Positions 53,168 to 62,308 of a DNA stretch of 64,000 nucleotides are shown piece by piece. Under the pieces are notes generated by a model. That model ran no database searches. It was not told the DNA's origin and saw nothing but the letters and a program-made list of their open reading frames with translations. The DNA comes from Sphingomonas sp. HITSZ_GF (GTDB lineage: Bacteria; Pseudomonadota; Alphaproteobacteria; Sphingomonadales; Sphingomonadaceae), in NCBI RefSeq assembly GCF_029543155.1, contig NZ_JARQXA010000006.1, positions 124,001 through 188,000 on the forward strand, written 5' to 3'. Each line of letters opens with the position of its first letter. The first letter of the stretch is position 1. Both the position numbers and the translations under genes were made by a program.

Positions 53168-54264
53168 CAGCTGTGCAGGAAGTGCATCACGTCGCCGTCC
53201 TTGACGACATAGGCCTTGCCTTCGGCGCGCAGCTTGCCCGCGTCGCGCGCGCCGGCCTCGCCCTTGAACTGGACATAGTCGTCGTACGCGATCGTCTCGG
53301 CGCGGATGAAGCCCTTCTCGAAGTCGCTGTGGATCACGCCGGCAGCGTTGGGCGCGGTGGCGCCTTCGTCCACCGTCCAGGCGCGCGCTTCCTTGGGGCC
53401 GACGGTGAAGAAGGTCAGCAGGTGGAGCAGCTTGTAGCCGGCGGTGATCACGCGGGCGAGGCCGGTCTCCTCCAGCCCCAGCTCGCTCAGGAACTCGCCG
53501 CGGTCCTCCTGCGGCATCGTCGCGATCTCGGCCTCGATCGCGGCGGAGACCACCACGGCCTCGGCGCCCTCGGCCTTGGCCTTTTCGAACACGCGCGCCG
53601 AGAAGGCGTTGCCGTTCGCCGCATCTTCCTCATTGACGTTGCAGACGTAGAGGACGGGCTTGGACGTGATCAGCTGCGCCTGCTTGAACACGCGCGCCTC
53701 GTCGGCATCCTTCGGCTCGGTCAGCCGGGCGGGCTTGCCGTCGCGCAGCAGGTCGAGCGCCTGGCCGAGCACGCTGGCGGCCACCTTCGATTCCTTGTCG
53801 CCCTGCGCGGCCTTCTTCTGGAGGTTGGGCACGCGCTTCTCGAGGCTCTCCAGGTCGGAGAGCATCAGCTCGGTTTCCACCGTCTCCGCATCGGCGATCG
53901 GATCGACCTTGTTGTCGACATGCTGGATGTCGTCATTCTCGAAGCAGCGCAGCACATGGACGATCGCGTCCACCTCGCGGATGTTGCCCAGGAACTGGTT
54001 GCCCAGCCCTTCGCCCTTGCTGGCGCCGCGCACCAGCCCAGCGATGTCGACGAAGCCGAGCTGCGTCTCGATGATCTTCTGCGAGCCGGCGATCTCGGCC
54101 AGCTTGTCCAGTCGCGCATCGGGCACCGCGACGTTGCCGACGTTCGGCTCGATCGTGCAGAACGGATAGTTCGCCGCCTGGGCCGCCGCCGTTTCGGTCA
54201 GTGCGTTGAAGAGCGTGGACTTGCCGACGTTCGGAAGGCCGACGATGCCGCAGCGGAAACCCAT
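53167..54264 (-). CDS. ychF: Redox-regulated ATPase YchF
   Basis: A 365-residue OBG-family GTPase-like protein that prefers ATP. P-loop GLPNVGKSTLFNALT is intact; the switch region has DIAGLVRGASKGEGLGNQFL, and the C-terminal TGS domain ends GDVMHFLHS. The start is ATG 54264; longer ORFs read an upstream prefix without conservation. The normal alphaproteobacterial neighbours rplY and pth lie 5.6 kb away on the same strand, separated by an opposite-strand block. Confidence 0.95.
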   Translation of the reverse strand: MGFRCGIVGLPNVGKSTLFNALTETAAAQAANYPFCTIEPNVGNVAVPDARLDKLAEIAGSQKIIETQLGFVDIAGLVRGASKGEGLGNQFLGNIREVDAIVHVLRCFENDDIQHVDNKVDPIADAETVETELMLSDLESLEKRVPNLQKKAAQGDKESKVAASVLGQALDLLRDGKPARLTEPKDADEARVFKQAQLITSKPVLYVCNVNEEDAANGNAFSARVFEKAKAEGAEAVVVSAAIEAEIATMPQEDRGEFLSELGLEETGLARVITAGYKLLHLLTFFTVGPKEARAWTVDEGATAPNAAGVIHSDFEKGFIRAETIAYDDYVQFKGEAGARDAGKLRAEGKAYVVKDGDVMHFLHS

Positions 54265-54465
54265 GTGAAAACTGCCTGTGCCAAATGGTTCTGGAAAAGG
54301 CGCCCGATAGAGGCAAAGTGCCGGCATTGCCAGCATGGGTTGCGGGAAGCTTGGATCGGTTCCGTCTCCGTCCTGGCCAAGGACGAAACGTTGCGATGCT
54401 TCGCTTCGACCACTAAGGCCCTCAAAGCGCCGCATTGGGCCAAGATCAACTTGGTCTCACGCGGC

Positions 54466-54494
54466 TTGACTGGGGGCCGTTCATCTGGGGTACA
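54466..54494 (+). promoter_or_regulatory. Possible promoter of the TbpB-like lipoprotein gene
   Basis: TTGACT (54466-54471), a 17-base spacer and GGTACA (54489-54494), about 48 bases upstream of the ATG. The -10 is weak. Confidence 0.3.
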
Positions 54495-54541
54495 GGGGCG
54501 GCAGGCCCTTTCGGTGCCCGCGTGTTTTTGAGGAGCAGGGA

Positions 54542-55570
54542 ATGATTCGCCGTCACATGTTCATGAGCGCGCTCGCCGCGACGTTCGCCCTGTCGGGCTG
54601 CGGTGGCGGAGACGACGATTCCGCGACCGCCACGCCGACCGCGACGCCGACGCCGACGCCGACCGCGTCGCCGACCTACGCTTCGCTGCCGCTCACCGCG
54701 GCGACCGAGTTCTACACTTTCAACGCCACCACCAGCTACACCGGCGATCCGGCGACCAGCGCCGTCACCCTCGGCGCCGCCAGCACCGAGACGCTGTCGA
54801 CTCGCGTGAAGCTCGCCACCGATACGGCGATCGCCACCGGCACCTATGTGATGGACGAGAGCACCGAGGAGTCGCGCTTCTGCGTGCCGACCGGCCAGAC
54901 CTGCACCTCGACGCTCGTCGCCAATGCGATCCCGGCGAACCAGGAGTTCATCTTCCGCACCGACGATACGACCACCGCGGGCAAGTTCGCCCAGGCCGAG
55001 TTCCTCAACAACGTCGTCACCGCGGTTTCGAGCACCGGCGTCGGGCCGACCAGCAACACCGCGCTGGCGCTCAGCCGCGTCAGCTATGCCAATTGGTGGC
55101 GCGGCGATTCGACCGCGGGCCAGAAGCGCCTGACCTACACCACCTGGGGCTATGCGACGACCTATGCCGACATGCCGACCACCGGCACCGTCGCCTACAG
55201 CACGCTCACGGTCACCGGTCGCCTGGTCAGCACCGTCGGCACCACCACCACGATCAACAAGGTAATCGGCACGGTGACGATGAGCGTCAACTTCGCCACC
55301 GGCCAGGTCGATTCGGTCCTGACGCTGTCGACCATCCCGGCGGGCGGCGGCGCTGCGGTTGCCTATGGCACCTTCGGCGTCACCGGCGCGATCCCGGTCG
55401 GCCAGAACCAGTGGACCGGCAGCTTCACCACCGGCAGCCCGCTCTCGGGCACGCTGGTCGGCGGCTTCTTCGGCTCGCAGGGCGAGCAGGTCGGCACCGT
55501 CTTCTCGGCCTCGGGCACCTTCGGCGGCGCCCAGCAGCGCCTGATCGGCGTGATCGTCGGCAAGAAGTAA
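54542..55570 (+). CDS. Surface lipoprotein with TbpB-like beta-barrel domain
   Basis: A 342-residue lipoprotein with lipobox LSGC after the signal peptide. A Thr/Pro-rich linker (TATPTATPTPTPTASPT) follows, then a beta-rich domain and, at the C-terminus, a segment typical of transferrin-binding-protein-B-like domains: NQWTGSFTTGSPLSGTLVGG, GFFGSQGEQVGTVFSASGTF and GGAQQRLIGVIVGKK. Ligand unknown; in other bacteria such domains bind host proteins or small ligands. It has its own terminator downstream. Confidence 0.82.
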   Translation: MIRRHMFMSALAATFALSGCGGGDDDSATATPTATPTPTPTASPTYASLPLTAATEFYTFNATTSYTGDPATSAVTLGAASTETLSTRVKLATDTAIATGTYVMDESTEESRFCVPTGQTCTSTLVANAIPANQEFIFRTDDTTTAGKFAQAEFLNNVVTAVSSTGVGPTSNTALALSRVSYANWWRGDSTAGQKRLTYTTWGYATTYADMPTTGTVAYSTLTVTGRLVSTVGTTTTINKVIGTVTMSVNFATGQVDSVLTLSTIPAGGGAAVAYGTFGVTGAIPVGQNQWTGSFTTGSPLSGTLVGGFFGSQGEQVGTVFSASGTFGGAQQRLIGVIVGKK

Positions 55571-55597
55571 GCGCCAGCGCTTCGCAAATACGAGAAG

Positions 55598-55624
55598 GGG
55601 CTCCGGTTCGCCGGGGCCCTTTTT
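55598..55624 (+). terminator. Terminator of the TbpB-like gene
   Basis: A 9-bp stem GGGCTCCGG with TTCG loop and CCGGGGCCC, followed by TTTTT. Confidence 0.9.
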
Positions 55625-55808
55625 CTTTGCCTCGGGCAGATCTCGCGCCGGTCTCCTGTGAATTCAGCAATGGGACACTGGCCGAAATTCGGTCAGCCAA
55701 TTGCCGATTGTCGCGACTGCCGGCGATTTTGTCCCGATCGCCCCCTATTTTTCGCGCAATCCCGCCCGGTATCCCCGCCCGACATCAAAGGTGCGGAGAA
55801 GGACGAGC

Positions 55809-57926
55809 ATGCGCAGGTTCGGGGCGGGGACGAAGGTTAAGTTGCTGAGCACGGTCCTGCTCGCCGCCCTCGGAGGGTGCGGCGGCGGCAGTGGCGGGGG
55901 CGACAGCGGCGGCGTGGTCAGCGTGCCCGCGCCGGCGCCGACCCCTACGCCGGTGCCGACTCCCACGCCCAGCTCGACTCCCACGCCCGCGCCCACCGGT
56001 GCCACGATCCAGCCGCTCGGCACGCCGCGGATCATCGTGTCGGACGGGCCGACGATCACCAACCTCAAGAACCAGCTCAGCGCCAACGCGCCCGCCGCCA
56101 CGCGCTTCAAGCAGTCGGTCGATCTCCAGGTCGCCAACAGCAATATCTACGGCATGGAAGCCTGGCACGTCGCGCTGATGGGCCAGGTCACCGGCCAGGC
56201 GAACTACTGCACCTATGCCGTCGCCAAGACCGATGCCTATGTCGCCAGCGAGGAAGCGCTGATCGCGGCCAACAAGACGCCGGTCGTCGCCGGCGACAGC
56301 TATCTCGAGGTCGGCGGCTATGTCGGCAACCTCGCCATGGTCTATGACTGGTGCCGCGGCAGCATGACCGCCGCGCAGCGCACGCGCTGGAAGGATTTCG
56401 GCAACCAGGCGGTGTGGAACGTCTGGAACCCCGCCCAGGCCAAATGGGGCGGGCGCACCGTGCCCTGGTCGGGCTGGTCGGTCGATAATCCGAGCAACAA
56501 TTACTATTACTCGTTCCTCAAGGCGACGATGCTGCTCGGCCTCGCCACCTACGGCGAGAACGACATGGCGGGCGGCTGGCTCACCCAGTTCCGCACCACC
56601 AAGATCGAGAACCAGCTGCTGCCGGTGTTCAACGCCGACCTCACCGGCGGCGGCTCGCGCGAGGGCACCGGCTACGGCGTGGCGATGCGCGACCTGTTCC
56701 AGCTCTATGACTGGTGGGAACGCTCGACCGGCGAGAACCTCGCCGGCCGCACCCCGCACACGCTCGCCTCGCTGCCCTGGATGGTCCACGCGATCGTCCC
56801 CACGCTCGATCGGATCACGCCCACCGGCGACCATGCCCGCGATTCGAAGGCTTTGCTGTTCGACTATCACCGCGACTATCTGCAGAAGCTGGCGACGCTC
56901 TATCCCGACGAGCGCATCTCGGGCGTGGTCAAGACGCTGCTCGGCCAGTCCTCGGTCAAGGAGATGAGCCAGCATTTCATGCGCTATTCGGACTATCTCT
57001 ACGGCCTGGTCGCGATCACCCCGCGCCCGCTGACCGAGCTGTCCACCGCCTATTGGGGCTCGGGCACCGGCAGCTTCTCGATGCGCACCGACTGGACCAC
57101 CAGCGCCGCCTACGCCAACTTCATCTGCGGCCCCTATACCGAGAGCCACGCGCATCAGGATCGCGGCAGCTTCGTCCTCTTCAAGGGCAACTGGCTGGCC
57201 TATGACGCCAATATCGACAGCCATTCGGGCCTGTCGCAGGACCAGAAATACCACAACACCGCGCGCTTCGAGACGAGCGGCGGCACCGCGATCGGCCAGG
57301 CGTTCAACGCCAGCTGCGCCATGGCCGCGCTCGCCAACACCGCCAACTGGGCCTATGCGCTCGCCGACCTCACCCCGATGTACAAGAGCGGCGTGACCAA
57401 GTCGGAGCGCGAGTTCGTCTTCGTCAAGCCGGCGACCTTCGTCGTCTATGACCGCGCCCGCACCACCGATGCCAATGCGCGGCGGATCTTCACGATGAAC
57501 TTCCCCAAGGCGCCGACGATCGCGGGCAACCTGACCAGCCTCGTCATCGGCGCGAGCCGCTTCGACATGCTGCGCATCGTCCCCGCTACCGGCACGCCGA
57601 CGACGACCCTGTGGAAGAGCGCCAACGCCACCGATTTCGCGACCAGCACCGCGGCGCGCGTCGACCTTGCGGAAGCGGGGGCGGGCGGCAGCTCGGAATT
57701 CCTCCACGTCATCGGGCTCGACGGCGCCGTGGCGCAGGCGGTCGCCGCGAACGCCGCGGGCCAGACCGGCACCGCGATCACCCTGGCGGACGGCCGCGTG
57801 GTGACGCTGCGCTTCAACCAGAACAGCCGCGGCGGCACGATCGAGATCAAGTCCGCCGGCGGCGCCGTCCTCGAATCGCGGGCGCTGCCGACGGGTGTGG
57901 AGGCGCCGCCGATCTACGCGAACTGA
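55809..57926 (+). CDS. Heparinase-like polysaccharide lyase lipoprotein
   Basis: A 705-residue lipoprotein (signal then lipobox LGGC; ATG at 55809 with GGAGAAGGA upstream). A Gly-rich patch and Pro/Thr linker (PTPTPVPTPTPSSTPTPAPT) lead to an alpha-helical toroid region (about 80-390) and a beta-sandwich C-terminal part. Motifs GPYTESHAHQDRGSFVLFKG, YDANIDSHSGLS and KYHNTARF resemble the His/Tyr sites of heparinase II/III-type lyases. It probably cleaves a uronate-containing polysaccharide. Substrate unknown. It is flanked by a TbpB-like lipoprotein and a hybrid kinase. Confidence 0.82.
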   Translation: MRRFGAGTKVKLLSTVLLAALGGCGGGSGGGDSGGVVSVPAPAPTPTPVPTPTPSSTPTPAPTGATIQPLGTPRIIVSDGPTITNLKNQLSANAPAATRFKQSVDLQVANSNIYGMEAWHVALMGQVTGQANYCTYAVAKTDAYVASEEALIAANKTPVVAGDSYLEVGGYVGNLAMVYDWCRGSMTAAQRTRWKDFGNQAVWNVWNPAQAKWGGRTVPWSGWSVDNPSNNYYYSFLKATMLLGLATYGENDMAGGWLTQFRTTKIENQLLPVFNADLTGGGSREGTGYGVAMRDLFQLYDWWERSTGENLAGRTPHTLASLPWMVHAIVPTLDRITPTGDHARDSKALLFDYHRDYLQKLATLYPDERISGVVKTLLGQSSVKEMSQHFMRYSDYLYGLVAITPRPLTELSTAYWGSGTGSFSMRTDWTTSAAYANFICGPYTESHAHQDRGSFVLFKGNWLAYDANIDSHSGLSQDQKYHNTARFETSGGTAIGQAFNASCAMAALANTANWAYALADLTPMYKSGVTKSEREFVFVKPATFVVYDRARTTDANARRIFTMNFPKAPTIAGNLTSLVIGASRFDMLRIVPATGTPTTTLWKSANATDFATSTAARVDLAEAGAGGSSEFLHVIGLDGAVAQAVAANAAGQTGTAITLADGRVVTLRFNQNSRGGTIEIKSAGGAVLESRALPTGVEAPPIYAN

Positions 57927-57937
57927 GAGCGCCTCCG

Positions 57938-57957
57938 GGGCCCGGTTCGCCGGGCCC
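57938..57957 (+). terminator. Hairpin terminator after the lyase gene
   Basis: GGGCCCGG, loop TTCG and CCGGGCCC form an 8-bp stem. The T tract is interrupted (TTGGAACCTTTT). Confidence 0.6.
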
Positions 57958-58029
57958 TTGGAACCTTTTCGCAGGCATAGGGCTTTAACTCCTCCAGGGC
58001 GTCGCGCATCGGCGCGCCAAGGGGGGTTG

Positions 58030-59829
58030 ATGACCATGCCGCATCGCGGCCCGCAACTGGTGTCGCTGCAAGCTGCCTCCGCCATCCATGGGCGGGAGGA
58101 GTGCGATATCGATCTGCTCCACCGCATCAGCGTCGCGCTGATCGGCGAGCAGGACCGCTTCGAGCTGTATGACAAGATCGTCGAAGCGGCGGTGACGATC
58201 ACCGGGTCGCAGTTCGGCACGATGCAGCTGCTCTGCCCGGTCAACGATCCTTCGGGCCATGGCGGCGAGCTCCAGCTCCTCGCGCATCGCGGCCTTTCGC
58301 CCGAAGCCGTGGGCTTCTGGCAATGGGTCAGCCCGCGCGCCTATAGCAGCTGCACATTGGCGCTGAAGCTTGGCCAGCGCGCGATCGTCCCCGATTTCGA
58401 GCAGTGGGACGATATTGCCGGCACGGCCGATCTCGATGCCTTTCGCGATGCCGGCATCCGTTCGGCACAGACGACTCCGCTGCTTTCCCGCTCGGGCAAG
58501 CTGCTCGGCATGATCTCGACCCATTGGGACCGGCCGCATCACCCCTCTGACCGCGACCTGCGCCTGCTCGACATCGTCGCCCGCCAGGCGGCCGATCTGC
58601 TCGAGCGCACGATCGCCGAAGAGGCGCTGCGCCAGCTCAACGAGACGCTGGAAGTCCGGGTCGAGGAGCGTTCGCGCGAGCTGATGGCGTCGGAAGAGCA
58701 GATCCGCCAGTTGCAGAAGATGGAGGCGATCGGCCAGCTGACCGGCGGGGTCGCGCACGACTTCAACAACCTGCTGACCATCATCCGCTCTTCGGCCGAG
58801 CTGCTGGCGCGCCGCGAGCTGCCGCGGCCCAAGCAGAGGAAATATATCGATGCGATCGCGGAAACCGCTGATCGCGCCGCCAAGCTGACCAGCCAGCTCC
58901 TCGCCTTTGCCCGCCGCCAGGCGCTGCGGCCCGAAGTGTTCAATGCCGCGGCGAAGGTCGAAAGCGTCGCGGACATGCTGCGCACCGTGGTCGGCGCGCG
59001 CATCGCGCTCGTCGTCGATCCGATCTGCGGGGCCAGCTTCGTCGAAGTGGACGCGAGCCAGTTCGAGACCGCGCTGATCAACATGGCGGTCAATGCCCGC
59101 GACGCGATGAGCGGCGAAGGGCGCATCACCATTGCGATCGAGGCGGCCGGCGCCGTCCCCGCGCGGCGCGGCCATGCCGCCGCCCGGGGCGACTTCGTCA
59201 AGATATCGGTGAGCGACACCGGCTCGGGCATGCCCGCCGAGCAGCTCGAGCATATCTTCGAGCCCTTCTTCACCACCAAGGAAGTCGGCAAGGGCACCGG
59301 GCTCGGCCTCAGCCAGGTCTATGGCTTCACCAAGCAGTCCGGCGGCGAGATCGACGTGGAGAGCCGGGTGGGCGAGGGCACGACCTTCAGCCTCTATCTC
59401 CCCCGCACCGCCGCGCCCGATGCGTCGGCGACCGTCGCTTCGCCCGAGACGGTCGTTGCCACCGAGGCGAGCATCCTGATCGTCGAGGACAATGACCAGG
59501 TCGGCGAGTTCGCCGCGCAGCTGCTCGGCGATCTCGGTTTCACCACGCGCCGCGCCGCCAATGCGCGCGAGGCGATCGCGGTGCTGGAGCGCGAGCATGC
59601 CGATATCGACATCGTCTTCTCCGATGTGATCATGCCGGGCATCGACGGAGTCGAGCTCGGCCGGCAGATCCGCGCGCGCTGGCCCGATCTCGCCGTGGTG
59701 CTCACCAGTGGCTACAGCCATGTGCTCGCCGACGACACGCGCCACGGCTTCGCCCTGCTGCACAAGCCCTATTCGGTCGACGAGCTTTCCCGCATGCTGC
59801 GCGATACCCGCCGCGTCGCACGGCATTGA
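58030..59829 (+). CDS. GAF-domain hybrid histidine kinase/response regulator
   Basis: A soluble 599-residue kinase. Residues about 25-190 are a GAF domain (ISVALIGEQDRFELYDKIVE through THWDRPHHPSDRDLRLLDIV). A coiled linker leads to HisKA with His243 in GGVAHDFNN, then HATPase (NMAVNARDAM, VSDTGSGMP, GKGTGLGLSQVYG) and a receiver with Asp532 in VFSDVIMPG. No membrane segment, so the signal is cytoplasmic. The start is ATG 58030 or ATG 58036. It shares its catalytic layout with the CHASE3 kinase at 5874. It is downstream of the lyase and may regulate it. Confidence 0.9.
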   Translation: MTMPHRGPQLVSLQAASAIHGREECDIDLLHRISVALIGEQDRFELYDKIVEAAVTITGSQFGTMQLLCPVNDPSGHGGELQLLAHRGLSPEAVGFWQWVSPRAYSSCTLALKLGQRAIVPDFEQWDDIAGTADLDAFRDAGIRSAQTTPLLSRSGKLLGMISTHWDRPHHPSDRDLRLLDIVARQAADLLERTIAEEALRQLNETLEVRVEERSRELMASEEQIRQLQKMEAIGQLTGGVAHDFNNLLTIIRSSAELLARRELPRPKQRKYIDAIAETADRAAKLTSQLLAFARRQALRPEVFNAAAKVESVADMLRTVVGARIALVVDPICGASFVEVDASQFETALINMAVNARDAMSGEGRITIAIEAAGAVPARRGHAAARGDFVKISVSDTGSGMPAEQLEHIFEPFFTTKEVGKGTGLGLSQVYGFTKQSGGEIDVESRVGEGTTFSLYLPRTAAPDASATVASPETVVATEASILIVEDNDQVGEFAAQLLGDLGFTTRRAANAREAIAVLEREHADIDIVFSDVIMPGIDGVELGRQIRARWPDLAVVLTSGYSHVLADDTRHGFALLHKPYSVDELSRMLRDTRRVARH

Positions 59830-59844
59830 CCGGCCTCGATCCGC

Positions 59845-60414
59845 TCAATCCTGCAGCCGCAGCGCCACGTCGCTCATGAACCGCGCGTCGTCCCCCGCGG
59901 CCAGCCAGGGCGCCTCGGCGGCGATCGCGCCCAGCATGTCGGCCAGCGGGTCCAGCTCGCTCTTGGCGTAGTTGCCCAGCACATAGCCGTGCACCCGGTC
60001 CTTGTGCCCGGGGTGGCCGATGCCGATCCGCACGCGGCGGAAGTCCGGCCCCAGATGCTTGTCGGTCGAGCGCAGGCCGTTGTGCCCCGCCGTGCCGCCG
60101 CCGCGCTTCACCTTCACCTTCATCGGCACCAGGTCGAGCTCGTCGTGGAACAGCGTCACGTCCTCGGGCGCCAGCTTGTAGAAGTCCATCGCCGCGCGCA
60201 CCGATCGGCCGCTCTCGTTCATGAACGTGCCCGGCTTGAGCAGGATCACCTTCTCGGTGCCGATCCGCCCTTCGCGCGTCCAGCCCTGGAACTGCTTCTT
60301 CTCGGGCGTGAAGCCATAGGTCTCGGCAATGGCGTCCACCGCCATGAAGCCCACATTGTGCCGGTGCATCGCATATTGCGGGCCCGGATTGCCCAGGCCG
60401 ACCCAGAGCTGCAT
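59845..60414 (-). CDS. pth: Peptidyl-tRNA hydrolase
   Basis: A 189-residue enzyme that frees tRNA from peptidyl-tRNA. N-terminal MQLWVGLGNPGPQYAMHRHN holds the catalytic His20 and Asn; FMNESGRSV and GTAGHNGLRS are also present. The start is ATG 60414; a longer start adds five residues. It is the second gene after rplY on the minus strand, as is usual, but the next expected gene, ychF, is displaced. Confidence 0.95.
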   Translation of the reverse strand: MQLWVGLGNPGPQYAMHRHNVGFMAVDAIAETYGFTPEKKQFQGWTREGRIGTEKVILLKPGTFMNESGRSVRAAMDFYKLAPEDVTLFHDELDLVPMKVKVKRGGGTAGHNGLRSTDKHLGPDFRRVRIGIGHPGHKDRVHGYVLGNYAKSELDPLADMLGAIAAEAPWLAAGDDARFMSDVALRLQD

Positions 60415-60433
60415 CGCATTTCCTGCCAAAACG

Positions 60434-60470
60434 AAAATCGCCTCCGCACCTAGGGCGCGGAGGCGATTTT
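60434..60470. terminator. Hairpin between rplY and pth
   Basis: AAAATCGCCTCCGC and its exact complement form a 14-bp stem around a 9-base loop, with T runs on both sides. It can end rplY transcription, or stabilise the transcript if read through. Confidence 0.85.
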
Positions 60471-60496
60471 TTGAACCGTGAAGTTCGAGGCGGCGA

Positions 60497-61135
60497 TTAC
60501 TCGCCGGCTTCCTCGCCCTCGCCCTCGGCTGCCTCGCCGGCGGCCTCGGTCTGGGTCGTGTCGCCTTCGCTCGACTTGAGCGCCGACGGCGCCACGATCG
60601 TCGCGACGGTGAAGTCGCGGTCGGTGATCGCCGAGGTCGCGCCCTTCGGCAGGGTCACTGCCGAGATGTGCAGCGAATCGCCGACTTCGAGGCCCTTGAG
60701 CGAGATGGTGATCTCGCTGGGGATCTCGGCGGCGTCGACCACCAGGTCGAGCTCGTGACGGACGATGTTGAGGACGCCGCCGCGCTTGATGCCGGGGGCC
60801 AGCTCTTCATCGGTGAAGACGATCGGCACGTTCACGTGCACGGTGGCGTGCTCGCTGATGCGCAGGAAGTCGGCATGGACCGGGCGGTCGGTGACGGGGT
60901 CGAAAGCCACGTCCTTGGGCAGGGTGCGCTCACCATCGATCATGACGACCGAGTTGAAGAAGTGCCCGGTCATCAGCAGACGATAGAGCTCGCGCTCCTC
61001 GACGTGGATGCTCTTCGGATCCTGCTTGTTGCCGTAGATCACGGCGGGGACGCGGCCATTACGACGAAGCTCGCGGGAGGCTCCCTTGCCAACCTGCTCG
61101 CGCGTCTCGGCCGACAGCGTAAGCGTATCGCTCAT
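60497..61135 (-). CDS. rplY: 50S ribosomal protein L25 (general stress protein Ctc type)
   Basis: A 212-residue two-domain L25/Ctc binding 5S rRNA. The N-terminal domain begins [20 protein letters not shown] with GRVPAVIYG; the C-terminal TL5-type beta domain contains [11 protein letters not shown]. An acidic tail ([10 protein letters not shown]) ends the protein. The ATG at 61135 is used; GTT-like upstream starts are not needed. It heads the rplY-pth pair. Confidence 0.95.
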   Translation of the reverse strand: MSDTLTLSAETREQVGKGASRELRRNGRVPAVIYGNKQDPKSIHVEERELYRLLMTGHFFNSVVMIDGERTLPKDVAFDPVTDRPVHADFLRISEHATVHVNVPIVFTDEELAPGIKRGGVLNIVRHELDLVVDAAEIPSEITISLKGLEVGDSLHISAVTLPKGATSAITDRDFTVATIVAPSALKSSEGDTTQTEAAGEAAEGEGEEAGE

Positions 61136-61244
61136 GTGTCGTTCCAATCAGCTAAAGTTAGTTCGATCCGGCCAGGCCTCCAGGGATGACCCTGGCACGG
61201 AAGGCGCGCGCATAGCGGAGGGGGCGGGGGAAAGCAAGCCAATC

Positions 61245-61269
61245 AAATCCTCCCCCGGAGGGGGAGGGG
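61245..61269. repeat. Partial family C repeat
   Basis: AAATCCTCCCCCGGAGGGGG is the outer arm alone, without the inner section. Confidence 0.7.
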
Positions 61270-61280
61270 CATCGCTCCAG

Positions 61281-61377
61281 CCGTCATCCCCGCGAAGGCG
61301 GGGATCCATTGACGCTGCCGTAGCGATTTATCACCAGCAACTGCGAATAATGGATTCCCGCCTTCGCGGGAATGACG
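61281..61377. repeat. Palindromic intergenic repeat, family B
   Basis: CCGTCATCCCCGCGAAGGCG and the inverted CGCCTTCGCGGGAATGACG, with ATCCATT/AATGGAT inner arm, beyond the stop of the SRPBCC gene. Confidence 0.9.
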
Positions 61378-61396
61378 ACTTGGTATTCCCTGAAGC

Positions 61397-61876
61397 TTAC
61401 CCCAGCGCCACCAGCACCGCCTCCAGCTTCTCGAAGCTCTGGCTCCACCCCTCGCGCATGCCCGCCAGCGCCGGCAGCAATTCCTCGCTCGCCTGCAACA
61501 CCGATGTTGTCATGCGCATATGCGTGCCTTCGGGCACGTCGCTGAAGACCATGGTGGTGCGGTGCTCGATCCCCCAGCTGCCGTCCGCGCCACGGAAAGC
61601 GCGAAGAACCATGACCAGAGTGTCTGGACGGTCGACCACTTCATACTCGCCATGGACCTCGTTGATGCCGAAGGGCTCGGGCCCGCGCATGTCGAGGCGG
61701 ATCCGGCCGCCCGGCCGCGCCTCGCTCTCGGCGAAGGGCACGTCGAACCCGTGCGGTCCCCACCAGCGGGCGAGATGCTCGGCCCTGGTCATGCAGTCGA
61801 ACACCAGCTCGCGCGGCGCCTTGAAGGTGCGGTCGATCGTCACTTCATAGCCGACGCCGAGTTCGGTCGTGCTCAT
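61397..61876 (-). CDS. SRPBCC/AHSA1-domain protein
   Basis: A 159-residue START-like (Bet v1-fold) protein. Motifs EVTIDRTFKAPRELVFDCMT, LARWWGPHGFD and a C-terminal SQSFEKLEAVL helix match the AHSA1 group. It is translated with the ArsR gene (ATGA overlap), a pairing seen repeatedly in bacteria. A ligand-binding role is likely; ligand unknown. Confidence 0.9.
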   Translation of the reverse strand: MSTTELGVGYEVTIDRTFKAPRELVFDCMTRAEHLARWWGPHGFDVPFAESEARPGGRIRLDMRGPEPFGINEVHGEYEVVDRPDTLVMVLRAFRGADGSWGIEHRTTMVFSDVPEGTHMRMTTSVLQASEELLPALAGMREGWSQSFEKLEAVLVALG

Positions 61877-62205
61877 GCTTCCTCTCCATTCCGTTGCAAT
61901 TCAGCGAGATAGGCGTCCAGGCCGTCGAACTTGGCGTCCCAGAAGCGGCGATATTCGGCGATCCACTCGCTCGCTGCCTTGAGCGCGGCGGGCTCCAACT
62001 TCGCGGGGCGCTGCTGCGCCACGCGGCTGCGCGAGATCAGCCCGGCATGTTCGAGCACCTTGAGATGCTTGGTCACCGCGGGTCCGCTCATCGCGAAGGG
62101 CTGGGCGATCTCGCCGACATTCGCCTCGCCCAGCGCCAGCCGCGCCAGGATCGCGCGGCGGGTGGGATCGGCCAGGGCAGCGAAGGTGGTGCTGAGCGCG
62201 TCCAT
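61873..62205 (-). CDS. ArsR-family regulator
   Basis: A 110-residue winged-helix regulator of the SmtB/ArsR type. Recognition region PTRRAILARLALGEANVGEI and SGPAVTKHLKVLEHAGLI. No ArsR-type cysteine ligands are present, so it may sense a non-metal ligand or act with the SRPBCC partner. It probably autorepresses through the palindrome just upstream. Confidence 0.9.
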   Translation of the reverse strand: MDALSTTFAALADPTRRAILARLALGEANVGEIAQPFAMSGPAVTKHLKVLEHAGLISRSRVAQQRPAKLEPAALKAASEWIAEYRRFWDAKFDGLDAYLAELQRNGEEA

Positions 62206-62215
62206 ATCTAACCAA

Positions 62216-62261
62216 TCAGTTATTTAACTGAGTAGTTATATAATGGGTGGCGCGATGTCAA
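62216..62261 (-). promoter_or_regulatory. Promoter and operator of the ArsR/SRPBCC operon
   Basis: On the minus strand TTGACA (62261-62256) lies 15 bases upstream of TATAAC (62240-62235), or 17 upstream of TAACTA. Between -10 and the ATG is the palindrome TCAGTTA-TT-TAACTGA (62216-62231), the expected position for an ArsR repressor site. The stretch is AT-rich in a GC-rich window. Confidence 0.6.
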
Positions 62262-62308
62262 TCCGGTGTAACTTTCGCCGACGTCGGTGTTCGGAGTTGC
62301 ACGACTTC

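Noticed and set aside
55785..58244. Minus-strand ORF of 819 codons opposite the lyase gene
   Set aside because: Shadow of the lyase and the start of the kinase gene. It crosses a terminator and a gene boundary.
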